64,000 bases of DNA from Pleurocapsa sp. PCC 7327 (GCF_000317025.1 NC_019689.1:2333501-2397500), one strand, 5' to 3'. Positions 53,405-63,179 are shown, counted from the stretch's first letter. The notes: generated by a model from the letters alone, not told the origin. A program made the numbers and translations.

Positions 53405-54112
53405 TTATTTTTTCTTTTGATTTAATGATTTTGTTTCGTTCGCTGGGGGCATTACATTCAATGGGTTAGTTTCGCTCGCTGGAGGCGTTGGATTCGCTGG
53501 GGGAGTGACTAACTTGCAGTCAACCATTCGCTTGCTAAGTGTGACATATTCGAGCCTTCCTCCATTAATTTGATATTCTTGTCTTGGGTTGGGAAGATGT
53601 CCTATTGGTGCGTCGAGACTATAGTTTAAATTTTCCTTAAAATCGATCCATCGTTGTTCCTTTCGCCAGCCAACGCGATCGCCAAATTTTTCGTATGCAT
53701 CTACGTCTACCAATCGCCCCGGTCTATTACCAGTTTCTACAAAAATAGGAAACTGAATGCTAAAACCAAAGCGCCCTTTGGAATATTCTTTCCAAAGACT
53801 GTCAATTGTTTTCAAATCCCAGCAAGGAAATTTTTCGATATTTTGGCTTGAAAGCCATCCTTGCGCTTCTCGATTGGCTGCTTTCAACATCAATTGTTTG
53901 GTTCGGTCATTGGCTTTGCGCCACTGTCCAGTCGCTAATAATTGACGCAAAAAGTTATAGTTAATGCGAGTTTCGGGCGAAATCAGCGAAGAGTCGTTAG
54001 TGGGTGGGGAGTTAGTCTGAGAAAGCAGTTGGGCTAAAGCAGCACTCGTCGGCAACAAGCACAAAGCCAAAGCTAACGCGAGCTTTTTCATAGTCATCAT
54101 CATTTTTGTCAT
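53405..54112 (-). CDS. exported GUN4-domain protein
   Basis: The core (about residues 45-165: YNFLRQLLATGQWRKANDRTKQLMLKAA, GWLSSQNIEKFPCWDLKTIDSLWKEYSKGRFGFSIQ, VGWRKEQRWIDFKENLNYSLDAPIGHLP) is a clear GUN4 fold, which in the chlorophyll-regulatory GUN4 protein binds porphyrins and stimulates magnesium chelatase. Here it follows a classic signal peptide (MTMKKLALALALCLLPTSAALAQ), so it should act outside the cytoplasm. The C-terminus has low-complexity Pro/Asn repeats (NPTPPASETNPLNVMPPANE). I chose ATG 54112; internal ATGs 54103-54091 and upstream ones to 54259 are possible. Confidence 0.85.
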   Translation of the reverse strand: MTKMMMTMKKLALALALCLLPTSAALAQLLSQTNSPPTNDSSLISPETRINYNFLRQLLATGQWRKANDRTKQLMLKAANREAQGWLSSQNIEKFPCWDLKTIDSLWKEYSKGRFGFSIQFPIFVETGNRPGRLVDVDAYEKFGDRVGWRKEQRWIDFKENLNYSLDAPIGHLPNPRQEYQINGGRLEYVTLSKRMVDCKLVTPPANPTPPASETNPLNVMPPANETKSLNQKKK

Positions 54113-54232
54113 ATTTATGTCTATTAGCTTGAAGTTAGGAGTCATAGAATAACGCGATCGTTGTTTTCTTGAGGCGATGCGCCACCTTTTGTAGCAAAAT
54201 AATCGAAGATATGAATAGGGAACTTTCCCATT

Positions 54233-55225
54233 ATGCAATTTACCTGGACTCGTCATCACATCCTCGCCCTAGCTGATTGGGTTCCCCAAGAATACGATAT
54301 CGTGTTGCAAACCGCTTCGAGTTTCCGGGAAGTTCTCTCAAGGCGAACCAAAAAAGTCCCAGCGCTTCAGGGACAGGTGGTGACAAATTTATTCTTTGAA
54401 CCTTCAACGCGCACGCGCAGCAGTTTTGAACTTGCCGCTAAGCGGCTTTCTGCCGATATCCTCAATTTTTCGCCAGGAACTTCTTCTATAACCAAGGGAG
54501 AAACCATTTTAGACACGGCGAAAACCTATCTGGCGATGGGAACCGATATTATGGTGATCCGTCACCAGCAAGCAGGCGTTCCCAACGCGATCGCACAAGA
54601 AATGGATCGCCTTAATACTGGAGTTAGCGTTTTCAATGCAGGCGACGGACAGCACGAACACCCTTCTCAAGCTTTACTGGATTTATTTACCATTACATCT
54701 CTACTAGACCCAGAAAATCCCCGCGTCGAACTGCTAAAAGAAAAAAAAATCGCCATTGTCGGCGATATCCTACACTCAAGGGTAGCGCGGTCTAATATTT
54801 GGAGTTTGACGGCGGCAGGAGCGGAAGTTCATTTAGCAGGACCGCCGACGCTAGTTCCCATGTTATTTGCAAGTATGGGCAATCGCACTTATGGAGGGAA
54901 ATTATTGTTGCACTGGGAGATCGAACCCGCCTTGCAGGATGCCCATTTCATTATGACCTTGCGACTGCAAAAAGAACGCATGACCGAGCATTTATTACCC
55001 AGTTTGAGGGAGTATCACCAACGATATGGCATTACACGCGATCGTCTCAAGCTCTGTCAAAATGATGTCAAAGTTCTCCATCCGGGTCCCGTTAACCGAG
55101 GCGTAGAAATTGATTCCGATTTGATGGACGACCCGGCTTTAAGCCTCATCTCCGAGCAAGTCACCAATGGCGTAGCAGTACGAATGGCGCTTTTGTATCT
55201 GATTGGAAACCTCAAGGCGAGTTGA
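54233..55225 (+). CDS. pyrB: aspartate carbamoyltransferase catalytic subunit
   Basis: A 330-residue enzyme of pyrimidine synthesis: carbamoyl phosphate plus aspartate to carbamoyl aspartate. The carbamoyl-phosphate loop is [13 protein letters not shown] (near residues 52-64); others are [15 protein letters not shown], the aspartate-binding TLRLQKERM and [11 protein letters not shown]. Length is normal. Its ATG lies 120 bp from the start of the divergent GUN4-type gene, so they share a promoter region. No regulatory subunit is encoded beside it. Confidence 0.96.
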   Translation: MQFTWTRHHILALADWVPQEYDIVLQTASSFREVLSRRTKKVPALQGQVVTNLFFEPSTRTRSSFELAAKRLSADILNFSPGTSSITKGETILDTAKTYLAMGTDIMVIRHQQAGVPNAIAQEMDRLNTGVSVFNAGDGQHEHPSQALLDLFTITSLLDPENPRVELLKEKKIAIVGDILHSRVARSNIWSLTAAGAEVHLAGPPTLVPMLFASMGNRTYGGKLLLHWEIEPALQDAHFIMTLRLQKERMTEHLLPSLREYHQRYGITRDRLKLCQNDVKVLHPGPVNRGVEIDSDLMDDPALSLISEQVTNGVAVRMALLYLIGNLKAS

Positions 55226-55438
55226 AAATCTGAGCCAAAACAATTCAAAAAATGGTCATGCGACCAGCCTATTTAATATCGTGCGAATGGACGAGCTTGC
55301 AGGACTTTTGCTCATTGGTTTGAGTGTTTTGGTCTATCGCAAGTAGAAAGATTATTCTGTTGCATAATACAAATATATTTTTGTAGTATATGATTACATC
55401 AAGGCGATCGAGTCAGGCAGAACCACGAGCAGAGAAAA

Positions 55439-55969
55439 ATGAATAACAATGACTCACTAATGACTCACTTGCTTTATGGCGATCGCTTGCACCTGCGTCC
55501 GTGCCAGATCGACGATCTCGACTTCTTGCACAAGTTATGGAACGATCCAGATATACGGCGGTTTCTCTTCGACGATCGCATTATTTCCCGCGAAGAAGCA
55601 CAATCTTTCGTCGATTTAAGTATCAAAAGTTTCAAAAGTGGATATGGGCTTTGGCTTTTCTTTGAACGCCAGAGCGATCTAGTCGCCGGGTTTGCAGGTC
55701 TGTTAGACTTTTCCCAGGAAGCGCCGAGTCTCATCTTTGGCACCAACCCTCTACTCTGGGGGCGCGACTATGCTACTGAAGCCGCTTCAGTAGTATTGCG
55801 TTATGCTTTTGATACGCTAAAGCGCGATCGCGTTATTGCCGATGTTGACGAACCAAACGCAGCTTCAATCCGAGTGCTTGAGAAACTCGGCATGTCGCCT
55901 GCCCGACGGACGATCGTTAACGAACGACCGCTTTTGTATTATGAAATTCGCGATCGCGTTGGGAATTGA
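55439..55969 (+). CDS. GNAT acetyltransferase, RimJ/RimL-like
   Basis: A 176-residue GNAT protein with the RimJ/L layout: LHLRPCQIDDLDFLHKLWNDPDIRRFLFDD, GLWLFFERQSDLVAGFAGLL and FGTNPLLWGRDYATEAASVVLRYAFDTLKRDRVIADVDEPNAASIRVLEKLGM, where GRDYATEA fits the acetyl-CoA-binding turn and NAASIRVLEKLG is the usual helix 4. It should acetylate an amine, either a small molecule or a protein N-terminus. The neighbours (pyrB, moaE) give no clue. Start ATG 55439. Confidence 0.9.
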   Translation: MNNNDSLMTHLLYGDRLHLRPCQIDDLDFLHKLWNDPDIRRFLFDDRIISREEAQSFVDLSIKSFKSGYGLWLFFERQSDLVAGFAGLLDFSQEAPSLIFGTNPLLWGRDYATEAASVVLRYAFDTLKRDRVIADVDEPNAASIRVLEKLGMSPARRTIVNERPLLYYEIRDRVGN

Positions 55970-56033
55970 TTGTTAGCGATCGCCCTTGACTACGCCAAAA
56001 TATAAGTAAGTCAATCCAAAATCCTTTTTGCCT

Positions 56034-56522
56034 ATGACTTTTAGCGTAACCCCGGTTTCCAGTACGACTGGAGAACGCGATCGCTTTAGAATCAGTTTTG
56101 CTCCCCTATCGCTCGATGAAGTTTACAATCTTGCCAACGATCCTGCCAATGGCGCGATCGTCGTGATGAGCGGTACGGTTCGCCAGCAAACCGATGGAAA
56201 GCCCGTTCTTTACCTAGAATACCAAGTCTACGAACCAATGGCACTGGCAATCTTTCGTCAAATTGCCGCCGAGATTCGCCAGCGCTGGATGGATACCAAT
56301 CGCGTTATCATTCACCATCGCATTGGCAAGCTAGAGATTGGAGAAATTAGTGTTTTAGTAGCAGTTGGTTGTCCCCATCGCGCGGAAGCTTTTGAAGCTT
56401 GCCGCTATGCCATTGATACCCTTAAACACAATGCCCCCATTTGGAAAAAAGAATACTGGGCAGACGGTTCGAGTACTTGGGTGAGTATCGGGGCATGCGA
56501 GCAAACGAATGCTAATTGCTGA
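56034..56522 (+). CDS. moaE: molybdopterin synthase catalytic subunit
   Basis: A 162-residue MoaE. It converts cyclic pyranopterin monophosphate to molybdopterin using sulphur from the MoaD thiocarboxylate. Conserved segments are NGAIVVMSGTVRQQTDGKPVLYLEYQVYEPMAL, VIIHHRIGKLEIGEISVLVAVGCPHRAEAFEACRYAIDTLKHNAPIWKKEYWADG, with the basic active-site residues His and Lys and the KKE-W end. MoaD is not adjacent. I chose ATG 56034 over TTG 56028. Confidence 0.94.
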   Translation: MTFSVTPVSSTTGERDRFRISFAPLSLDEVYNLANDPANGAIVVMSGTVRQQTDGKPVLYLEYQVYEPMALAIFRQIAAEIRQRWMDTNRVIIHHRIGKLEIGEISVLVAVGCPHRAEAFEACRYAIDTLKHNAPIWKKEYWADGSSTWVSIGACEQTNANC

Positions 56523-56911
56523 AGTTTTAGATTTGACTTGTAGTGCGAGCATCTTGCTCGCTAGATATAAATATCACCCTAAAAAGAATTTATTCTCATT
56601 AAGTTATTTTGAGAATTATAAAAAACAAGTCATAAAAGCTCAGAGCGATCGACCCTCAATAAGCTTATCTAATAAGAGTTTCGTCGCAACTGAGAGAAAA
56701 TTCATTAAAGATTTTAGATCTTTTTTTAGTTCTTTCCAAAGTTGAGCTAGCTTACTGCAAAATATTACAGATTATGAAAAAACGAAATTTTGGCAAACGC
56801 CATCTTTTACCCTCAAAGATAAATAAGCAAAATTACTTATTCAATTGAGAGCGGCAGCGATTTCTGACTAAGACGAAAACTTTAGCTCTGTGCTCGATTG
56901 AGGAGGTTAAG
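56523..56911. other. intergenic region, 389 bp, with a hairpin repeat
   Basis: GCGAGC (56545-56550) pairs with GCTCGC (56556-56561) around ATCTT; this AGTGCGAGCATCTTGCTCGCT palindrome is of a type common between cyanobacterial genes and may end the moaE transcript. The rest is AT-rich, and the last 90 bp should hold the cpcL promoter. AGGAGG at 56901-56906 is the ribosome binding site of the next gene. Confidence 0.5.
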
Positions 56912-57661
56912 GTGTCGATTCCTTTGTTAAACTATCCCCCATCTACCTCAAACCAGCGAGTAGAAGGTTTTGAAGTTCCGGGGGACGAACAGCCCGCGAT
57001 TTATAACACAGAAAATCTTCTATCAGGAGGAGAAATCGACGAGCTAATTAGAGCAGCCTATCGGCAAATTTTTAACGAACAACAGCTTCTCGCCAGCAAT
57101 CGCCAAAAAACTTTGGAATCTCAACTGAAATTCGGTCAAATTACGGTTAGAGATTTCATCCGGGGATTGGTTCTTTCTGACACTTTCCGGCGGCGCAATT
57201 ACGAGCCAAATAATAATTATCGGTTCGTACAGATGTGCATTCAACGACTGCTAGGACGGGATGTTTACAGCGATCGCGAAAAACTGGCTTGGTCTATCGT
57301 ACTCGCTACCAAAGGGTTGAAAGGGTTTATTGACGAACTGCTCGATAGCGAAGAGTATCTGACTAATTTTGGCTACGATACCGTTCCTTATCAACGACGG
57401 CGAATTCTGCCCCAACATAACCAAGGCGATCTGCCTTTTGCGCGAATGCCTCGCTACGGGGAAGACCATCGCAAGCAACTGGAAGCACTAGGTTATTTCC
57501 AAGCCAAACCCATACGAGAATATCGGTGGGAGTGGCAGAAACCGCCTTATCCGAAAGCAGCGCGAATGCTGGGCAAAGCGATCGTTATCTTTGGCGCGAC
57601 CTTTATCGGACTGGTTGCTATTGCCTCTGCCTTAGCGGCTTGGGAACTGATTAGCCTATAG
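56912..57661 (+). CDS. cpcL: membrane-anchored rod linker CpcL (CpcG2-type)
   Basis: A 249-residue protein with an N-terminal PBS linker domain (about 20-185: [109 protein letters not shown]). The C-terminus has a hydrophobic stretch, [21 protein letters not shown] (about 224-244), which ordinary CpcG1 linkers lack. CpcL anchors phycocyanin rods to the thylakoid without a core and favours photosystem I. The GTG start follows AGGAGG at 5-6 bp spacing. Its gene precedes cpcB by 340 bp, so the two may be separately transcribed. Confidence 0.9.
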   Translation: MSIPLLNYPPSTSNQRVEGFEVPGDEQPAIYNTENLLSGGEIDELIRAAYRQIFNEQQLLASNRQKTLESQLKFGQITVRDFIRGLVLSDTFRRRNYEPNNNYRFVQMCIQRLLGRDVYSDREKLAWSIVLATKGLKGFIDELLDSEEYLTNFGYDTVPYQRRRILPQHNQGDLPFARMPRYGEDHRKQLEALGYFQAKPIREYRWEWQKPPYPKAARMLGKAIVIFGATFIGLVAIASALAAWELISL

Positions 57662-58001
57662 ACAATAAAGAGCGGTTCCATCAAATTCTGAAAAAATTTA
57701 CAAGATGTAACAAACAAAAGTTCATTCCCATTGTATAAAAGTAACTTGAGGTGGGAAAAAGTCAGGTGAGAGTTAACCCAAACACCTAAATCCACCTTCT
57801 TGAGGTTCATCACATTTGTGTGAAGTTTTCTCAGTTTCTTAAAAAAACTTTAAGAAATGCTGGGGGAGCGGAAAAACAAGACAACTGTTTCTATAAACCT
57901 TCTAAGTGGCTCAAACTGCTTAGAAAATTTGCATCGAGACTCGGTTTTGTCAAACCAAACTCAACTTAACTTGAAGTACTTTAATTAGGAGATGAATTCC
58001 A
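57662..58001 (+). promoter_or_regulatory. cpcB promoter and long 5' leader region
   Basis: This 340-bp gap between cpcL and cpcB holds the promoter of the phycocyanin operon. TATAAA at 57735-57740 could be a -10 element. TTAGGAGATG at 57986-57995 holds the ribosome binding site for cpcB. Long leaders are usual for cpc operons. No strong stem-loop terminator for cpcL is visible. Confidence 0.5.
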
Positions 58002-58520
58002 ATGTTTGACGCATTTACCAGGGTTGTTTCCCAAGCTGATGCTCGCGGTGATTTCGTTTCTACCGCTCAAATCGACGCCCTCAACAAAATGGTTGCCGAT
58101 GGCAACAAGCGTCTAGACGCAGTCAACCGGATCACCAGCAACGCTTCTGCTATCGTTTCTAATGCAGCTCGTGCCTTGTTTGCCGAGCAGCCTCAACTGA
58201 TCGCTCCTGGAGGTAACGCTTATACCAACCGTCGTATGGCAGCTTGCTTGCGCGACATGGAAATCATCTTGCGCTACGTGACCTATGCTACCTTTACTGG
58301 CGATGCTAGCGTACTCAACGATCGCTGCTTGAACGGTCTGCGCGAAACCTATGTCGCTCTGGGGGTTCCCGGTGCTTCCGTTGCTGCTGGCGTTCAAAAG
58401 ATGAAGGAAGCTGCGATCGCGATCGCTAACGACCGGAATAATATCACTCCTGGCGATTGCAGCGCTTTGATGGCTGAAATTTCTAGCTACTTCGATCAAG
58501 CTGCTGCGGCTGTTGCTTAA
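58002..58520 (+). CDS. cpcB: phycocyanin beta subunit
   Basis: A 172-residue globin-like phycobiliprotein. It has both phycocyanobilin-binding cysteines, Cys82 ([18 protein letters not shown]) and Cys153 ([12 protein letters not shown]), and Asn72 ([12 protein letters not shown]), the residue methylated in beta subunits. With the alpha subunit it forms the hexamers of phycobilisome rods. Length and every landmark match canonical CpcB, not phycoerythrocyanin or phycoerythrin. It opens a cpcB-cpcA-linker order, the standard cyanobacterial arrangement. Confidence 0.98.
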   Translation: MFDAFTRVVSQADARGDFVSTAQIDALNKMVADGNKRLDAVNRITSNASAIVSNAARALFAEQPQLIAPGGNAYTNRRMAACLRDMEIILRYVTYATFTGDASVLNDRCLNGLRETYVALGVPGASVAAGVQKMKEAAIAIANDRNNITPGDCSALMAEISSYFDQAAAAVA

Positions 58521-58601
58521 TAGCAGTCATCAAAAGCAGATAGATTAAACAACATTACTTTCTAGGAAAATTTTGCAAAATAATCGGGAGATAGCAAAAC
58601 T

Positions 58602-59090
58602 ATGAAAACCCCTTTGACTGAAGCCGTTGCCTCTGCTGATTCTCAAGGTCGCTTCCTCAGCAGCACCGAGATGCAAGTTGCTTTTGGACGTTTGCGCCAA
58701 GCCAAATCTGGATTGGAAGCCGCTAAAGCATTGACTGCCAATGCTCAAAACTTAATCAACGGTGCCGCTCAAGCGGTATACAATAAGTTCCCCTACACCA
58801 CTCAAATGCAGGGACCGAACTATGCTGCCGACCAACGCGGAAAAGACAAGTGCGCTCGCGACATCGGCTACTACCTCCGCATGATTACCTACTGCTGTAT
58901 TGCTGGCGGTACTGGTCCGATGGACGAATATTTGATCGCAGGTCTTGATGAAATCAACAGCACCTTTGAATTGTCTCCTAGCTGGTACATTGAGGCGCTC
59001 AAGTACATCAAAGCCAACCACGGTTTAAGTGGCGACGCAGCAGTCGAAGCTAATTCCTACATCGACTATGCAATCAACGCCCTGAGCTAA
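58602..59090 (+). CDS. cpcA: phycocyanin alpha subunit
   Basis: A 162-residue phycobiliprotein with its single bilin cysteine at position 84 ([19 protein letters not shown]). It pairs with CpcB. The 81-bp gap to cpcB is AT-rich, and GGGAG at 58587-58591 precedes the ATG. Attachment of phycocyanobilin to Cys84 needs the CpcE/CpcF lyase; cpcE is encoded 3 kb downstream. Confidence 0.98.
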   Translation: MKTPLTEAVASADSQGRFLSSTEMQVAFGRLRQAKSGLEAAKALTANAQNLINGAAQAVYNKFPYTTQMQGPNYAADQRGKDKCARDIGYYLRMITYCCIAGGTGPMDEYLIAGLDEINSTFELSPSWYIEALKYIKANHGLSGDAAVEANSYIDYAINALS

Positions 59091-59111
59091 TAGAGCTTTT
59101 AAGCTCCTTTT

Positions 59112-59171
59112 GACCCGGAAAGGCGGGAGGTTGTTAGCAAAAGGGTTAGCAATCGTTCGTCTTTCCGGGTC
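59112..59171 (+). terminator. cpcA-linker intercistronic stem-loop
   Basis: GACCCGGAAAG (59112-59122) pairs perfectly with CTTTCCGGGTC (59161-59171), enclosing 38 bases, followed by TTGTTAT. A smaller GAGCTT/AAGCTC hairpin precedes it (59093-59106). It could terminate part of transcription or stabilise the cpcBA mRNA, making more subunits than linkers. Confidence 0.7.
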
Positions 59172-59203
59172 TTGTTATATCTAAAACCAGCTAGGAGGCA
59201 AAC

Positions 59204-60028
59204 ATGACAAGCTTAGCAGCAGCCCAACGGTTAGGAATCGAACCTTATAGCGAAGCAGCAGTCGTCGAACTGCGTCCTGATGCTTCAGAAGCCGATCGAG
59301 CGACGGTCATCAGAGCCGTATATCGGCAAGTTTTGGGCAACGCTTATGTAATGGAGAGCGAACGGCTAACCGTTCCCGAATCTCAACTCAAACAAGGAAA
59401 TATTTCCGTGCGCGAGTTTGTCCGGCAGGTAGCCAAATCGGAATTGTACCGTTCCCGATTTTTTGATAATTGCTATCGATATCGAGCTATTGAATTAAAT
59501 TTCAAGCATCTCCTCGGTCGCGCCCCGGAAAGCTACGAAGAAATGATGGCTCACAGCCAATTGCTCGATGAAGGCGGCTATGAGGCAGAAATTGACTCTT
59601 ACCTCGATTCAGAGGAATATCAAAGCAACTTTGGCGAGTGGATTGTGCCTTACTATCGCGGCTTTGCTACCCAAGGTCTACAAAAAATGGTTGGCTTTAC
59701 CCGGATTTTTCAACTGTATCGCGGGTATTCCAGTAGCGATAAAGCTCAAATTGGCGGTGGAAAACAGCCCCGTTTGAACCGAGAAGTCATACAGAATACC
59801 TCTTCGCCTATCTATATTGGGTCTACGGGTACCGTTCTTGCCGGAACTTCTGGCGGTAGCCGAGGAAGATTCTATCGGGTAAGAGTTACGCAAGCACCGA
59901 AAATCGGGCGCATGGCACGAATTCGTCGCAGCAATATGGAATATTTGATTCCTTACGAGCAATTATCTGAAAGATTGCGGCAAATTAACCGCCAGGGCGG
60001 TCAGGTTACCAGCATTACGCCGGCTTAA
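59204..60028 (+). CDS. cpcC: phycobilisome rod linker (CpcC family), first copy
   Basis: A 274-residue rod linker. The N-terminal PBS linker domain (about 15-175: [60 protein letters not shown]) binds inside one phycocyanin hexamer; the C-terminal CpcD-like domain (about 220-272: [40 protein letters not shown]) joins it to the next. It precedes two related copies. Start ATG 59204 follows AGGAGG at 59192-59197. Its more divergent N-terminus ([18 protein letters not shown]) suggests a distinct rod position from the other two. Confidence 0.94.
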   Translation: MTSLAAAQRLGIEPYSEAAVVELRPDASEADRATVIRAVYRQVLGNAYVMESERLTVPESQLKQGNISVREFVRQVAKSELYRSRFFDNCYRYRAIELNFKHLLGRAPESYEEMMAHSQLLDEGGYEAEIDSYLDSEEYQSNFGEWIVPYYRGFATQGLQKMVGFTRIFQLYRGYSSSDKAQIGGGKQPRLNREVIQNTSSPIYIGSTGTVLAGTSGGSRGRFYRVRVTQAPKIGRMARIRRSNMEYLIPYEQLSERLRQINRQGGQVTSITPA

Positions 60029-60070
60029 GAACGCGAATTGAATTCTGTTTTCATTAAGGAGAACTCAAAA

Positions 60071-60889
60071 ATGGCGATTACATTAGCCGCATCTCGGCTG
60101 GGCACCTCGGCTTTTAGCGAGATGGCGCCCGTTGAGTTGCGCCCTAATTGGTCTCAAGAAGATGCCGAAGCTGCTATCCGTGCCGCCTATCGTCAGGTCA
60201 TGGGCAACGAGCACCTGATGTCGAGCGAACGGCTAGCGAGTGCTGAGTCTCTGTTACGCAATGGCACGATTAGCGTTAAAGACTTCGTTCGGGCTTTGGC
60301 ACTCTCAGAATTGTATAAAGAAAAGTTTTTTTACTCTAATCCGCAGAATCGGTTTATTGAGTTGAACTATAAGCATCTGCTAGGACGGGCACCTTACGAT
60401 CGCGCGGAGATTGCTTATCATACCGATCTCTATAACCATGAAGGTTATGAAGCCGAGATCGACTCTTATCTAGATTCTCCAGAGTATCAAGAAAATTTTG
60501 GCGACTCAATCGTCCCTTATTATCGAGGATTTACGACTCAACGAAATCAAAAGACGGTGGGCTTTAGCCGGATTTTCCAACTTTATCGGGGATATGCCAG
60601 TAGCGATCGCTCTCAAGGAACAAAAACAGCTAGACTGGTGCGAGAAGTTGCTTACAATACTGCTTCGCCCATTCGCATCGGTTCGACAAAAGAAGCCCTG
60701 GCTGGGATTGCTGGTGGCAGTCGCGGACATTTCTATCGAGTGTGCGTCGCTCAAGCCCCGACGGTCGGTCGCATGGCAAGAATTCGGCAAAGCAATCAAG
60801 AATATCTCGTGTCCTACGAGCAATTATCTGATAGATTGCAACAAATCAACCGTCAAGGTGGCAGAGTTACTAGTATCACGCAAGCTTAA
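60071..60889 (+). CDS. cpcC: phycobilisome rod linker (CpcC family), second copy
   Basis: A 272-residue rod linker with the same two domains as its neighbours ([72 protein letters not shown]). ATG 60071 follows AAGGAG; the frame is open further upstream to 60038 but is not needed. Its N-terminus ([18 protein letters not shown]) is close to that of the third copy and its C-terminal part is closer to the first copy, so the set probably grew by duplication. Linkers of this class set rod order and length. Confidence 0.94.
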   Translation: MAITLAASRLGTSAFSEMAPVELRPNWSQEDAEAAIRAAYRQVMGNEHLMSSERLASAESLLRNGTISVKDFVRALALSELYKEKFFYSNPQNRFIELNYKHLLGRAPYDRAEIAYHTDLYNHEGYEAEIDSYLDSPEYQENFGDSIVPYYRGFTTQRNQKTVGFSRIFQLYRGYASSDRSQGTKTARLVREVAYNTASPIRIGSTKEALAGIAGGSRGHFYRVCVAQAPTVGRMARIRQSNQEYLVSYEQLSDRLQQINRQGGRVTSITQA

Positions 60890-60926
60890 CCAGTTAGATT
60901 TTGATTTTCAAAAAGGAGAATTGTAA

Positions 60927-61802
60927 GTGGCTATTACAGTAGCAGCATCTCGTTTGGGGACATCAGCCTTTGATAGCGCAGCACCTGTTGAGCTGCGTCC
61001 CAATTGGTCTCAAGATGACGCTAAAGCCGTCATCCGCGCCGTCTACCGCCAGGTAATCGGCAATGAGTATATCATGGAATCCGAGCGTCTAAAAAGCGCA
61101 GAGTCGCTTCTGACTAACGGCTCTCTCAGCGTGCGGGAGTTCGTTCGCGCCGTAGCGAAATCGGAACTTTACAAAAACAAGTATTTCTATAACAACTTCC
61201 AGACTCGGACGATTGAGCTGAACTTTAAACACTTGTTGGGTCGCGCTCCCTACGACGAGTCAGAGTTCATCTATCACCTCGACCTCTATCAAAATCAAGG
61301 CTACGAAGCTGATATCGATTCTTATATCGATTCAGCCGAGTATCTGGAGAATTTTGGCGAGAATGTCGTTCCTTACTATCGCGGCTTTGCGACCCAGACC
61401 GGACAAAAGACAGTCGGATTTACCCGCATGTTCCAGCTGTATCGCGGCTATGCCAATAGCGATTGCTCGCAACTTGGAGGCGGAGTACCTCGCTTAGCAG
61501 GCGAACTCGGTCAGAATACCGCATCTGCGGTGGTTGCACCCGGGAATACTTATAGGGCTTCCCGGTCTCGTAACTTGGGAGTAGGAACTACGCCTACGAA
61601 AGCATTGGGCGGTTCCGTGCCTTTCGGTTCTCCCAACAAAGTTTACCGCGTTGAGGTAGCAGGAATGACAGGACCCGGATATCCCAGAGTACGTCGGGGC
61701 AGCAAAGCTTTCTTCGTTCCTTACGAACAGCTCAACAGTACCTTAGAGCAAATCAACCGTCAAGGGGGCAAGGTGGCGAGTATTACTCCTGCGAGTTTGT
61801 AA
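60927..61802 (+). CDS. cpcC: phycobilisome rod linker (CpcC family), third copy
   Basis: A 291-residue rod linker starting at GTG after AAGGAG. The N-terminal domain ([44 protein letters not shown]) is followed by a longer central spacer rich in Gly, Ser and Thr (about 190-240: [20 protein letters not shown]) and a CpcD-like end ([28 protein letters not shown]). The longer spacer matches CpcC1-type linkers, thought to bind the core-proximal middle hexamer, while the other two copies resemble CpcC2. That assignment is inferred. Confidence 0.94.
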   Translation: MAITVAASRLGTSAFDSAAPVELRPNWSQDDAKAVIRAVYRQVIGNEYIMESERLKSAESLLTNGSLSVREFVRAVAKSELYKNKYFYNNFQTRTIELNFKHLLGRAPYDESEFIYHLDLYQNQGYEADIDSYIDSAEYLENFGENVVPYYRGFATQTGQKTVGFTRMFQLYRGYANSDCSQLGGGVPRLAGELGQNTASAVVAPGNTYRASRSRNLGVGTTPTKALGGSVPFGSPNKVYRVEVAGMTGPGYPRVRRGSKAFFVPYEQLNSTLEQINRQGGKVASITPASL

Positions 61803-61820
61803 CTTAGCCTAAAAAGAAGA

Positions 61821-61870
61821 TAGGAATTGGGGAAGCTGTCTGCTAGAGCGCGATCGCTCTCCAATTCCTA
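61821..61870 (+). terminator. cpcC-cpcD intercistronic hairpin
   Basis: TAGGAATTGG (61821-61830) pairs perfectly with CCAATTCCTA (61861-61870), enclosing an AGAGCG/CGCTCT stem (61845-61860, HIP1 sequence at its apex). It could lower expression of the downstream rod cap and lyase genes relative to linkers. Confidence 0.6.
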
Positions 61871-61919
61871 ATTCCCCAGATAAAATCTTTTTTGAGTTAG
61901 CTAAAGAAATATCGCAATT

Positions 61920-62132
61920 ATGCTCGGTAAAACTGCATCAGATAATCGCGTTTTTGTCTATGAGGTCGCGGGACTGCGGCAAAATACGGACAATGATAAA
62001 AATAGCTATTCTTTTCGTTCGAGCAGCAGCGTTTTCATTAAAGTGCCCTATCAGCGCATGAATGATGAAATGAGACGAATTACTCGCATGGGTGGCACAA
62101 TTTTAAGTATCAAGCCTTGGACATCCAACTAA
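61920..62132 (+). CDS. cpcD: rod-capping linker CpcD
   Basis: A 70-residue protein with a single CpcD-like domain (RVFVYEVAGLRQNTDNDKNSYSFRS, VFIKVPYQRMNDEMRRITRMGGTILSIKP). It caps the distal end of phycocyanin rods, limiting length. Length is slightly below the usual 80-85 residues. Its TAA overlaps the ATG of cpcE by one base (TAATG), so cpcE is translationally coupled. Confidence 0.93.
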   Translation: MLGKTASDNRVFVYEVAGLRQNTDNDKNSYSFRSSSSVFIKVPYQRMNDEMRRITRMGGTILSIKPWTSN

Positions 62133-63013
62133 TGGGTTGGGCGAGCAGTCGAATGATGGAGACTAATCCCAATTCAAATTTGGAAACTTATTTATCGGCA
62201 GGCGATTCATCCGCCGATAATCCGTCTTTAACGGTCGAAGGCGCGATCGCCAATCTCAAACAGCGAAAAGACTTGGGACAGCGATACTATGCCGCCTGGT
62301 GGCTCGGTCGTTTTCGCGTCAGGGAACCGGAAGCGATCGCGGCTTTACTCGAAGCGTTAGAAGACGAAACGGATAGAACTCCCGATGGCGGCTATCCCCT
62401 GCGTAGAAATGCGGCAACGGCGTTAGGAAAATTGGGCGATCGCCAAGTCGTTCCTCCCTTGATTAAATGTTTGGATTGTCCGGACTACTACGTCCGAGAA
62501 TCCGCCGCTCAAGCCTTAGAAAGGCTAGGCGATCCGACAGCTATTCCCGCGCTGAGAAAATTGTTGGACGGGGGAGTGCAAGCCGCCCGGCAATTTCCCG
62601 GCAAGCCTCATTTAGTGCAACCCTACGAAGCGATTCTTGAGGCATTGGGAACGCTACAGGCGAAAGACGCGATCGCAGCGATCGAACCGTTTTTAGAACA
62701 TTTTGTCGAAAAAGTTCGGTATGCAGCGGCCCGGGCGATGTACCAGCTGACCGGGAACCCCGTTTATGGAGAGCGTTTGGTTCGAGCATTAGAACGGGAC
62801 GATTTGCAATTGCGGCGCTCGGCTTTGATGGATTTGGGGGCAATTGGTTATCTTCCCGCCGCTGAAGCGATCGCAGACACGCTTGCCGAAAATAGCCTCA
62901 AACTGATTTCCCTCAAAGGATTGCTGGAGAAGCATTTAGAAAACCAGTCGCCGGCAGCGATTTTATCCCCAGAAAGCATTCGCGTCATGCAATTGATGGA
63001 TACGCTTTTGTAG
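62132..63013 (+). CDS. cpcE: phycocyanobilin lyase subunit CpcE
   Basis: A 293-residue HEAT-like-repeat protein; with CpcF it attaches phycocyanobilin to Cys84 of CpcA. Repeat units include YYAAWWLGRFRVREPEAIAALLEALEDE, LRRNAATALGKLGDRQVVPPLIKCLD and YYVRESAAQALERLGDPTAIPALRKLL. Family landmarks such as FVEKVRYAAARAMYQLTGNPVYGE are present. I chose ATG 62132, which overlaps the cpcD stop; a TTG at 62117 and later ATGs 62153 and 62156 are alternatives. cpcF does not follow in the remaining 1 kb, so the partner must be encoded elsewhere. Confidence 0.93.
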   Translation: MGWASSRMMETNPNSNLETYLSAGDSSADNPSLTVEGAIANLKQRKDLGQRYYAAWWLGRFRVREPEAIAALLEALEDETDRTPDGGYPLRRNAATALGKLGDRQVVPPLIKCLDCPDYYVRESAAQALERLGDPTAIPALRKLLDGGVQAARQFPGKPHLVQPYEAILEALGTLQAKDAIAAIEPFLEHFVEKVRYAAARAMYQLTGNPVYGERLVRALERDDLQLRRSALMDLGAIGYLPAAEAIADTLAENSLKLISLKGLLEKHLENQSPAAILSPESIRVMQLMDTLL

Positions 63014-63179
63014 GAGCAAGATCGTTTTTACCTGTAGGGCGAGCCAAAATCTAGCTCGTCCTATTTCTAATCTCTAAATTGCTCTATTGACGAGTTTTGT
63101 CCTAGCAGATCGGCTCGTGCATCAACCGATCTACGTAACCACGGCTTCCGCAGGAAAAAGATTTGATGAGGTAGCCCAG

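Noticed and set aside
55280-55347. Tiny hydrophobic ORF (MDELAGLLLIGLSVLVYRK) after pyrB
   Set aside because: It is too short to judge, matches none of the small photosystem or cytochrome subunits I know, and has no clear ribosome binding site.
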